IMG/VR virus record: IMGVR_UViG_3300036770_004313
Coordinates: 1-42,351 of that record
Strand: one strand, 5' to 3'
DNA: 42,351 nt
Source of the DNA: a virus
The translations under genes and the position numbers were made by a program. Shown here piece after piece: positions 1 through 7,104 of the stretch (position 1 is the stretch's first letter; the number at the start of each line of letters is the position of its first letter). The notes under the pieces were generated by a model. It ran no database searches. It worked only from the letters and a program-made list of their open reading frames with translations, and was not told where the DNA came from.

Positions 1-10
1 CTGTGCCGAG

Positions 11-30
11 TTGTCGACTTTCTGTCGACT
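11..30 (+). repeat. arm-type repeat candidate, copy 1
   Basis: The element TTGTCGACTTTCTGTCGACT recurs, with small changes, at 172-190 (TTGTCGACTTCTGACGACT). In the circular form the two copies lie on either side of the tmRNA-like core, as arm-type integrase binding sites would. Binding is inference. Confidence 0.4.
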
Positions 31-64
31 CGGAACGGAATCCTCGAATTTCCGGGGAAAGAAC

Positions 65-89
65 GGTGGAGGCGGGGGGAGTTGAACCC
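65..89 (-). other. tmRNA (ssrA) 3'-end-like sequence; probable attachment core
   Basis: On the minus strand these 25 bases give GGGTTCAACTCCC (a T-loop) followed by CCCGCCTCCACC, the typical 3' end of a bacterial tmRNA. Phages commonly integrate into tRNA or tmRNA 3' ends and carry that end with them. Just upstream, the T-stem partner reads CACC rather than the GG needed to pair with the final CC, so identity to a host gene probably stops at position 89. The same broken T-stem occurs in the right-end copy. Confidence 0.65.
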
Positions 90-171
90 GGTGCTGTTTC
101 CGCGGTTTTGTGGGATTACTGGGCGAATCCACGAAATCACCGGCAACTTCCGGCAACCATCGGCGGCCTGT

Positions 172-190
172 TTGTCGACTTCTGACGACT
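172..190 (+). repeat. arm-type repeat candidate, copy 2
   Basis: This is the second, imperfect copy of the element at 11-30, about 80 bp to the right of the tmRNA-like core. Two CCGGCAAC motifs (about 140-157) lie between core and copy. The spacing suits a phage attP arm, but no binding evidence exists. Confidence 0.35.
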
Positions 191-192
191 GA

Positions 193-217
193 GGCGGGGA
201 GCCTGAATCCCCCCGCC
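193..217 (-). terminator. hairpin after the last late gene
   Basis: GGCGGGG (193-199) pairs with CCCCGCC (211-217) around an 11-nt loop. It sits directly behind the TAA (220-218) of the last minus-strand gene. There is no clear U-run, so it may work as a Rho-dependent or processing hairpin rather than a classical terminator. Confidence 0.5.
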
Positions 218-697
218 TTACGGGGTCAGCAAGCCCTTGGTCCGGAGCTTCGCCAAAAGGTCGTTCAGTGCGGCCCGGGCCTCGGTGTCGACAGTGGCCC
301 CACCCGTTGCGTCCGCGATGGCCGCCATGGCGGCGCCCACAACCTCCACCCACGCCGAACCGTCCCAGCGTTTCGTGATCCACCCGGAGTCCGGCCGGAT
401 GATGACGTAGCCGGTTTCGATGGTGCCGGTGGGGTCGGCGGTGACGACGGCCGGCCGCAACTGGATCCACGTCCCCGGCGTGCCGGCGACGGTGCAGACC
501 CATTCCCCGCCGAGGGCGTCAATGTAGTGGTCCGACAGTTCCCAAGTACCAGTGGATGGCGGCCCCTGCGTCGTGACGGCGACGCCAGCGACAAGCGTGG
601 GGAGGTGCTGGAATCCGCGGCGGTCGAGTGCCTCGAAGTTGGATTGAGCCACCACCGCGGGGGTGAGGCTCGTTTCGATGTCTGAAAGGACTCTCAT
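218..697 (-). CDS. Putative tail fibre/tail-tip associated protein
   Basis: The 159-aa protein is the last gene of the late operon, next to the tail-tip gene. It contains a GGEWVCTVAGTPGTWIQL stretch around residues 75-92. This resembles the GTPGTW motif frequent in phage tail fibre and receptor-binding proteins, and it is followed by an RPDSGWITKRWDGSAWVEV strand-rich segment. The C-terminal 30 residues look helical. The start at 697 was chosen because the upstream gene ends TGA-CC-ATG here; the longer open frame runs into that gene. A role in adsorption is inferred from position and motif. The exact family is not recognised. Confidence 0.6.
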   Translation of the reverse strand: MRVLSDIETSLTPAVVAQSNFEALDRRGFQHLPTLVAGVAVTTQGPPSTGTWELSDHYIDALGGEWVCTVAGTPGTWIQLRPAVVTADPTGTIETGYVIIRPDSGWITKRWDGSAWVEVVGAAMAAIADATGGATVDTEARAALNDLLAKLRTKGLLTP

Positions 698-699
698 GG

Positions 700-3036
700 T
701 CAGATTCGGGTGACGGGCAGGGTTGCGGGTGAAGGGCTTATCAGCGCCCCGGATCGGTGCCGGGCGCGAATGGTAAATGAGGCAGGGGAGCCGAGGGCGC
801 CCGAGAGGGTCGCAAAGGTCAGCGTGTGCGACGTGGTGCCGGCCGAGACCTCGACGGACAAGACGACGGTCGATGACCCGTTCAGGACCTCCAGCAGGAC
901 CGCGAAGGCGTCGGAGGACGTCACGGCCCAGCGGTCGAAGAGTTCGAGGGTGGGCCATGCCGCCGGGTCCCACTCGACCAGAAGGTCCGTGGAGCCCGCC
1001 CAACGCGGGGAACGGTGTTCAGAGTCCACCCGGAGGTTCAACGGGCTTGGAGGGCCAAGGGAGGCGCGGGAGACAGGCACGGAGAGCGTGGCGGCCAGCG
1101 AAAGGTCAGAGCGCCGGCCAAGGATCCCAGGTTGCGCCTTCAGGACCACGGTGGAGTCTCCGGGGGTGGTGACCTCAACGCCGGAGCGACGGCGGGGCTG
1201 GAAGATCCAGACTTGGTCCGTGGCCACCGCTCCCTCGCGCTCCGACCCGTGCCTGCCCCGGATAATGCCAAGGTCGTACTGGCCAGCGGCAACCAGCGTT
1301 GCCGAGGTCACGAGGATCCACTCGTCCCCATTCAACAGGTACACCCGGCCCGCGCTGATGTCCCCGGACGGGAACTTCCGGAGGTCGGTGTCTGGCGCGT
1401 TCAGCGTAAGCCGGACCACAGCGCCAACCGTCGGACCATCAATCGGAAGGTCGGTGTCCAGTGTGGCGCGGGCGTCAAAGTGTCCGCTGCCGTCCCCGAC
1501 CTGCTCGAAGGAGGTATCCGGAAGCTGGCGGTGCAACCACCATCGGTCATGGGCCAGCGTCGCGGGTGCGACCCAAACGGCGACCTGCGGGTTCTCCCCG
1601 GCAAGTCCTGGAGGCAGGACGGCCGCGTGTGCGGCTTCGGCAGGCTCCGCTTCCAGCGTCGTCACTGTCGGAGGGGTGAATGCGGGGGGCAGGGCGTACA
1701 CCCCATTCAACAGCGATTGGTCAGCATCGCAGACGAGGCGGATGGACTGGGCCCCGGCCGATGGAATCTCCACCGTCCGGATGCGGAGCCGCATGTTGGT
1801 GACGCCGAGGTGGGCGTAGAAGAGGCGGATGACGTCCCCGGGCTGCCGACCCACCGCCGAGGATCGGAGGCAGGACAGGGTCACGGAGCCCCGAGGGCGG
1901 CCCATGCGTTGCGCAAGGACGGCCGCGGCTCTGGACGCGACGGCCGGGTCCGTGATCCACGGACGTTCTACCACAGGGAGCCGAGTCTCGCCGGTGACCG
2001 CGATGTTGCTGGGGTCGTCCGCCTGAATCACGTCCGCCTTGTAGTACACGGATCCGTTCGTGAATCGCACCTGGACCCCGGAGGACGTGTCCGCCCACGC
2101 CCCGGGCTGGAACTCTGGCTCTTCCGTCAGGTCAGCCTCCGACAGGATCGGCGGGACCGTCGATGAGGGCAAAGCGCGCACAAGCCCCAGCTTCAGCTTC
2201 CCATCCGTGCCGGTGTGGAAGTAGGCGTCGACGTGCTCCCCGAGGCGAACCAGCAACTCCCGAAGCGTGGCCTGCGCGTTCAGGACGACGCTGATTCCGG
2301 TCTCTTCGGTTTCCAGAGCATCCCCAACCGAAATGAAGGAGGCTTGGTCAATCGCCGAGTCAGGGCGGCCGAGGCCGAAGCGGCTGGACGTGACCCACTC
2401 CCACACGACGAGCGGGAGGTTGACTCCGTCACCGATTGCCGCGGCCGGCGTGAACCACCCAGGCGCGGTAGGCCTGCGCGTCACCACCACCTCAATCGAT
2501 GGCGCGGTGTTCCTGCCCTTCCCGAAGAGAAGCTGGTCGAAGACGATGTAACAGAGGCCGGAGTAGGCCGGGTGAGCTTCGATGGTGTTGAACGCGTCCA
2601 GCACCGGGTCAACGGTCTGCGTGACGGTGCCCCAGTAGATCCGTGCGGACCCGCGCTCCTCAATGGTGATGTCCGCGAAGTCCTCGCCGTCGACACGGTC
2701 CAGCGCGCCGTCAGCACCCCACACGCGTTCATCGTCGAACCAAATCTCGTGCAGGGTCCCGACAACGCCCAGGCACACGGCCGCGCCAAAGGTCGCGTAG
2801 TACGAAGTGGTGCCGCCACCGCCGCCACCCTTGCCTCCACCACCCTTGCCGCCGCTTTCGCTGGTCTCAGTGCGGTAGCCGAGGGCTTGCGAGAGGAACG
2901 TCACCCCGACCCGCTGCGTCCCGGCAATGTACGGGATGGGTCGTGCGGTTTCGTTCGTGCTCGTCCGCAGGTCGTCGAGGCCGGCCAACTTCGGCCGCGC
3001 CTTCGGGATGTCGTTGGTGTTTCCGCCAAAGCTCAC
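700..3036 (-). CDS. Tail-tip / host-specificity protein (GTA gp15- or lambda J-like)
   Basis: The 778-aa protein is the last large gene of the tail-tip block and follows DUF2163 and NlpC/P60 genes, the order seen in gene transfer agents and GTA-like siphophages. A glycine-rich linker (about residues 62-76) is followed by a domain resembling the putative phage tail protein family Phage-tail_3. The C-terminal 300 residues are beta-rich, with fibronectin-like phrases (PPSPLNLRV...WDPAAWPTLELFD). The GTG start overlaps the NlpC stop (GTGA) and has a good GGAGGAGG ribosome-binding site. It probably forms the central tail fibre and determines host range. Placement as the tail-tip protein is firm; domain borders are estimates. 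Confidence 0.8.
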   Translation of the reverse strand: MSFGGNTNDIPKARPKLAGLDDLRTSTNETARPIPYIAGTQRVGVTFLSQALGYRTETSESGGKGGGGKGGGGGGTTSYYATFGAAVCLGVVGTLHEIWFDDERVWGADGALDRVDGEDFADITIEERGSARIYWGTVTQTVDPVLDAFNTIEAHPAYSGLCYIVFDQLLFGKGRNTAPSIEVVVTRRPTAPGWFTPAAAIGDGVNLPLVVWEWVTSSRFGLGRPDSAIDQASFISVGDALETEETGISVVLNAQATLRELLVRLGEHVDAYFHTGTDGKLKLGLVRALPSSTVPPILSEADLTEEPEFQPGAWADTSSGVQVRFTNGSVYYKADVIQADDPSNIAVTGETRLPVVERPWITDPAVASRAAAVLAQRMGRPRGSVTLSCLRSSAVGRQPGDVIRLFYAHLGVTNMRLRIRTVEIPSAGAQSIRLVCDADQSLLNGVYALPPAFTPPTVTTLEAEPAEAAHAAVLPPGLAGENPQVAVWVAPATLAHDRWWLHRQLPDTSFEQVGDGSGHFDARATLDTDLPIDGPTVGAVVRLTLNAPDTDLRKFPSGDISAGRVYLLNGDEWILVTSATLVAAGQYDLGIIRGRHGSEREGAVATDQVWIFQPRRRSGVEVTTPGDSTVVLKAQPGILGRRSDLSLAATLSVPVSRASLGPPSPLNLRVDSEHRSPRWAGSTDLLVEWDPAAWPTLELFDRWAVTSSDAFAVLLEVLNGSSTVVLSVEVSAGTTSHTLTFATLSGALGSPASFTIRARHRSGALISPSPATLPVTRI

Positions 3037-3512
3037 GATTCAACCTCCTCCATGGGCCGATACACCGCACGCAGAAGCGATGCCCACAGCGGTTCCGCGA
3101 GCTTGCGCACCTTCACCCCGTAGCGGGGCATGGCGTTGACGAACTGCCGGTTGCCGGTCCCAAGGAAGATGCCGGCATGGTGGGCAATCTGAACGCCTCG
3201 GGAGGGTGCGAAGCACAGCAGGTCGCCGGGGATGAAGAGCGTGCCCTCCACCCGCTTAAACCGTCCGCTCTCTTCCAGCCACCGGCACAGGGCGGACTCC
3301 GGAAGGTGCATCCCTCCGTCCAGTGTGTAGGGAGGTGGATCGAATGACGGCAGGACCCCGATGCGATGCAGGACGAGGCCCGCGAGTTGGACGCAGTCCA
3401 CGCCGGCGCCGCGCACCCGACCATGGTCGGCGAACGGCGTGTCCAGCCAGAGCGCAACCTCCGCCATGAGGGCCTCGATCCGTTGGTCCGTCCTGAAGTA
3501 TGGGGCTTTCAT
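3033..3512 (-). CDS. NlpC/P60-family tail peptidoglycan hydrolase
   Basis: The 159-aa protein carries the papain-like cysteine peptidase signature: Cys40 in GVDCVQLAG and His112 in AHHAGIFLG, followed by a polar segment. Its size and location between the DUF2163-type gene and the tail-tip gene match the GTA gp14 or lambda K equivalent, which cuts peptidoglycan peptide stems during DNA injection. The ATG at 3512 follows the previous stop as TGACCATG; the longer frame runs into the upstream gene. Because no other lysin was recognised, it could double as a lysis enzyme. The family call is solid; the entry role comes from the family. Confidence 0.88.
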   Translation of the reverse strand: MKAPYFRTDQRIEALMAEVALWLDTPFADHGRVRGAGVDCVQLAGLVLHRIGVLPSFDPPPYTLDGGMHLPESALCRWLEESGRFKRVEGTLFIPGDLLCFAPSRGVQIAHHAGIFLGTGNRQFVNAMPRYGVKVRKLAEPLWASLLRAVYRPMEEVES

Positions 3513-3514
3513 GG

Positions 3515-4960
3515 TCACTTCTTTCCGCCTGCTCCGGTGACCTCCACCGGCTTGATGCTGAGGTTTGTCCGGGGAACGAAGGGGGTTCCGCCGAACCGGG
3601 TGTTGCTGAACTTTGGGCATCCTCCCGCTCCGTTGGTCTTGTCGCACCCGGGCCACATGGACACCGCATCCGACACGGCCGCCGCTGCCGGTGGTCGTGC
3701 GTTCAGCGTCAGGACAACCTCACCCCCAGCTTCCTCTGTGCTGGCCAGGATGGAGAGGATCACCGTCGAAGCTCCGGACCCGAACCGGATCGTGCCGCCC
3801 GCGAAGTAGCCGGCCGCATAGGTCGACGCCACCGCCACCCTCACGGCTTGGTACCAGATGAACGCAATCGTCGCGTCCACCTGGTAGGATGTGCGGTCCA
3901 CCCCGCACGTCGTCAGGTCGTACAGCGCATAGGGGCACCGCGGCCCGAACAGGATGTGAGGGAGCCGGCTGTCGAGTGAGTCCAACCAACTCGCGAAGGT
4001 CATGGTGACGTTTCGCCCTTGGATTTGCATGGACCCTGACTCCCGGCCGGTGAACAGCACGGTGACGGTGTCAGGCGTCGCGGCCTGCGCTTGGCTGATC
4101 TCCACCCACAGGGGCCACGCGCCGGGGCGGTCGACACCCTCGCACCATGGAAGTGACGGGTCCCACATTGCCGACACCTCCACGGATTCCTGATCGGTTG
4201 TCACTGCTCTCCGGATCGTGCCGTGGGTCAGGTTCTCGGGCGCGAAGGTCTCACCGTTGCTGACGACGGGGTCGGCGAACGACGTGTAACGCCAGGACGT
4301 TTCCGTGCCTTCGATGACGCGGAAGAAGCGGTACAGGAACACGGGTTGGTCCCCGGTTACCGCGGTGACGTACTCCGTGGGGAGTTCGAGCACCTTCACC
4401 GTCACGTCCTGCAGCCCCTCGTCGATGATCGTGCCACGGATCACGTCGTCAGCCAGTCGGACGTAGAGGAGCCGGTGGACGGTCCAGCCGGTGGTCGGAG
4501 TGGACGGCAACGCGGGATCCAGCGTGAGCCGGTCAACGTCGCCGTCCTCGGTAACCGCGGTGACCTCTGCGCCGTGGGTGCCGCCATCTGGATCGGTGAA
4601 GACCAGATGCACGCACGGGTCATCGTCCCAGGTGCTCGCAAGGTCGAAGCCGGCCAAGTCCACCGATGTCCCCGATGCGGCAGCCACGACGGTCCCGATG
4701 CGGGCATGGTCAGCGAACCAGAACCCAGTCAGCCGTCCCTTGGTCGAGTCGCAGAACGCATCCCAGGCAGCAATCTCCGCCGCGCTCTGGAGCGTCATCG
4801 TAAACTGCCACGCCCGCATCGGGTGGAGTTGAAGCGGCGACAGGTCGGTAAGCCCGAAGCCGTGGAGCTTCTCCCGCACGTCGTAGGTCCACTGCCGGCT
4901 GGGGCTGTTCGCCCAGTTCGTCGCGAACGGCCACACGGGTCTGGAGAGGTAAGTGGTCAT
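3515..4960 (-). CDS. Distal tail protein, DUF2163/BR0599-type C-terminus with extra N-terminal domain
   Basis: In this 481-aa protein the C-terminal half carries the hallmarks of the phage BR0599/DUF2163 family. These are a FGPRCPYALYD segment followed by TTCGVDR, and near the end WPGCDKT..GGCPKF.N..RFGGTPFVP with conserved cysteines that could bind metal. The N-terminal about 190 residues begin with a WxxNWANSPSRQWTYD block. It resembles the start of the next gene upstream (4957-7104), so it appears to be a fused structural domain, perhaps DUF2460-like. Start and upstream stop overlap as ATGA. It is the GTA gp13 equivalent linking tail tube and tip. Confidence 0.8.
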   Translation of the reverse strand: MTTYLSRPVWPFATNWANSPSRQWTYDVREKLHGFGLTDLSPLQLHPMRAWQFTMTLQSAAEIAAWDAFCDSTKGRLTGFWFADHARIGTVVAAASGTSVDLAGFDLASTWDDDPCVHLVFTDPDGGTHGAEVTAVTEDGDVDRLTLDPALPSTPTTGWTVHRLLYVRLADDVIRGTIIDEGLQDVTVKVLELPTEYVTAVTGDQPVFLYRFFRVIEGTETSWRYTSFADPVVSNGETFAPENLTHGTIRRAVTTDQESVEVSAMWDPSLPWCEGVDRPGAWPLWVEISQAQAATPDTVTVLFTGRESGSMQIQGRNVTMTFASWLDSLDSRLPHILFGPRCPYALYDLTTCGVDRTSYQVDATIAFIWYQAVRVAVASTYAAGYFAGGTIRFGSGASTVILSILASTEEAGGEVVLTLNARPPAAAAVSDAVSMWPGCDKTNGAGGCPKFSNTRFGGTPFVPRTNLSIKPVEVTGAGGKK

Positions 4961-7104
4961 GCTTCTGGCTCTGGTGCCGGTTGGTGGAGGTAGTGGTCCC
5001 AGTGCTCATCCTCGGGCCATGGCGAGCGGTACCAGGACACGCGGGCGACCATTTCAACTCCGAGATCCCGAAGCGGCCGGCTGGTCGTATTGAACACGTC
5101 GAGCCACGTGAACAGCACGTCGCCGCCCTCGCTCGGCTCGCCGGTGACCGGATCCAAAAGGCCGCTGTGGACGGAGATTTCGCGAACCTCCTCTTCGTCC
5201 GCCATGTACGGGATCACGCCGACGGAAACGAACTCCGTGTGCGACGTGGCGCTCGCGGCGTACTCGCCGGCGGGGACGCTGGTAGGGTAGCTGAACCCAA
5301 CGTAGTAGAGCCCCGTGTCCCCAGCCCACTCGTAGTAGGGTGTGAGTCCGTTCTGACCAACCACCCCGATTTTTGCCAGGTCGTACCCGGTGTAGTAGGC
5401 GGATCGGTAAATCTGCTTCTCGCCGGTCTGACCTTCAATCGACTCGTTCCACGATCCAGTGGCAAACCACATCCGGACCTCCCCAGGCGCGTTGTAGGTC
5501 TGGCCCCACGCATAGTCTGTCACGCTCGCCGGCTCGATGACGGTCCGAATCCCGAACGGGTCGGATGAGTCGCTTGGCGGGTCGAGGTCGTAAGCGTCCT
5601 GACACTGCTCGCCAAGTCCTCCAGTCGTCAGGATGTCCGGCTTCATGTCGCCGGACGCCTGCGACCACGATCCTTCCTTCGTCGTGTTGACTGAGCGAGT
5701 GGGGCTGTAGAGACGCTTGTAGAGCTGGAGGCAGACGCGCGCGATGTCATCCCACCATGCACTCCAGTTCAGGGCGGTGATGGCGGTCGCCAAACCCGTT
5801 TCGCTGAGGGGAGCATCGTACGCCGGAGCCGTAAAACCTGATCCAGGAGTCACACCCCACTCGGACGTAAATGCCCGCGCCCGCGGTGTCACTCGCCAGT
5901 TGGCAAATACTGTTCCGGACACATTTATAAAATTTCGGAGGAATCCGGTGGTTCGCAGCGCCTGCCGCATGCTCTCCAGTATCGCCGCAACGGCAGTGTC
6001 ACCGCTGCTTGTGATGGCGCTGTCGAAGAAACCATCAGTCGGGTATGCAGGAGCCGAGTAGGGCCACGTGAACGCTGAGCCTCCGGTGTCCTCCCTGCGC
6101 TCCTGGATGACGCGCATCATGGACTCCGGCGTAAGCGCAGGAATCAAGAGCGGGGCTGTGGTGATGGTGTTCCCCTCGACCACGATGCTGGCCCGAAGCC
6201 AGAATTGTTCTCGGAACCGCATCCGGCACCGCCATCTGGCCGCAAGGTCGGGATCTTGTTGCACTTGATTTGGGTCCACTGCGGACCAAGCAGCAAGGTC
6301 CGTCGAAACCTCCATGGTTGCCGCGTCTGCAAGCTCAGGTGCAGGCGCATACTCCACCAAGGCCGTGTACATGAGCCCGAGAATCCCAGACTCCGGAAGC
6401 CTCACGCGGGAGAGAGTCAATCCGGACGGCTCCGGCCACGCGACAGTCGGCGGGGAGTACGGGTCCGCAAGACTCAGGTTGGACGCGTCAGGACCGACAA
6501 AGCGGGCGTAAGGCATGCCGGTTCTGGAGTCGTTCGCCCTGACCGAGAACTTGAACACGCCGACGGCTCCATGCACGGCTTCGTACTCGCCACCGGTGAA
6601 CCGGCCGGCGATGACAGGCCAGACGAGCGAGCCCTCGGGAACGTCGGAGGACAGAGCGTCCTCCAGCGTCAGCGTGTGCCCGGTGACGCTGGCCACGGTC
6701 GCGAGTTCGTACTCCTCCGCAAAAGGACCATCGGACTGCCGAGGGATCCACAGGACGGCACCGGCGACCGGCACCCAGGCGTCAGGGACGGCCGCGGCAA
6801 GCTCCAGCGTGGTCCCGGTAGATCCGGACGCGACCTTCAGCCCGCGTCCCCAGAACGGGGTTGCCGCCTCACCCTCGCGCAGTGCGGTGCGGAGAATCTC
6901 GTCCAACCGGGACCGTTGCTCCGTGGTGGTCGGCAGGATCGACCACGAGACTCCCACCTGCGGGACCTGACGCATGGCCCCGCGGGACTCCGCGCCGGTG
7001 ACGCCGCCTTCCACCTCCGACTGCCAAACGCGCTCCACCGTGGGCGATGTGACCCAGGTTGCGGTGAATGGGAGGAGGACCCTATCAAGGACGCGGGCGA
7101 TCAT
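4957..7104 (-). CDS. Large distal-tail / baseplate protein of unknown family
   Basis: This 715-aa protein lies directly downstream of the tape-measure gene. The first about 190 residues (LPFTATWVTSPTVERVW..., then a conserved SWSILPTTTEQRSRLDEI helix) parallel the N-terminus of the 3515-4960 product. The rest is rich in Trp, Tyr and Gly and looks beta-structured, without a motif I can name. The open frame extends far upstream, but its first 237 codons overlap the tape-measure gene. The ATG at 7104, overlapping that gene's stop as ATGA, is the credible start. Position suggests a distal tail or adsorption component; carbohydrate binding is possible but unproven. Confidence 0.65.
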   Translation of the reverse strand: MIARVLDRVLLPFTATWVTSPTVERVWQSEVEGGVTGAESRGAMRQVPQVGVSWSILPTTTEQRSRLDEILRTALREGEAATPFWGRGLKVASGSTGTTLELAAAVPDAWVPVAGAVLWIPRQSDGPFAEEYELATVASVTGHTLTLEDALSSDVPEGSLVWPVIAGRFTGGEYEAVHGAVGVFKFSVRANDSRTGMPYARFVGPDASNLSLADPYSPPTVAWPEPSGLTLSRVRLPESGILGLMYTALVEYAPAPELADAATMEVSTDLAAWSAVDPNQVQQDPDLAARWRCRMRFREQFWLRASIVVEGNTITTAPLLIPALTPESMMRVIQERREDTGGSAFTWPYSAPAYPTDGFFDSAITSSGDTAVAAILESMRQALRTTGFLRNFINVSGTVFANWRVTPRARAFTSEWGVTPGSGFTAPAYDAPLSETGLATAITALNWSAWWDDIARVCLQLYKRLYSPTRSVNTTKEGSWSQASGDMKPDILTTGGLGEQCQDAYDLDPPSDSSDPFGIRTVIEPASVTDYAWGQTYNAPGEVRMWFATGSWNESIEGQTGEKQIYRSAYYTGYDLAKIGVVGQNGLTPYYEWAGDTGLYYVGFSYPTSVPAGEYAASATSHTEFVSVGVIPYMADEEEVREISVHSGLLDPVTGEPSEGGDVLFTWLDVFNTTSRPLRDLGVEMVARVSWYRSPWPEDEHWDHYLHQPAPEPEA

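Larger units (their letters stand above)
1..97. repeat. 97-bp terminal direct repeat, left copy (attachment region)
   Basis: Positions 1-97 are identical to 42255-42351. The repeat holds a hairpin-forming stretch (about 7-32, CCGAG..TCGAC pairing with GTCGACTCGG around a 3-nt bulge) and a tmRNA 3'-end-like segment (65-89). Exact redundancy at both ends fits a circular genome opened within attP; attL/attR of a prophage is the alternative. No gene is seen in 1-217. Confidence 0.95.

Noticed and set aside
1015-2166. Long plus-strand frame of 383 codons
   Set aside because: It is antisense to the tail-tip gene, with composition of a high-G+C shadow ORF (Gly, Arg and Asp biased) and no motif.
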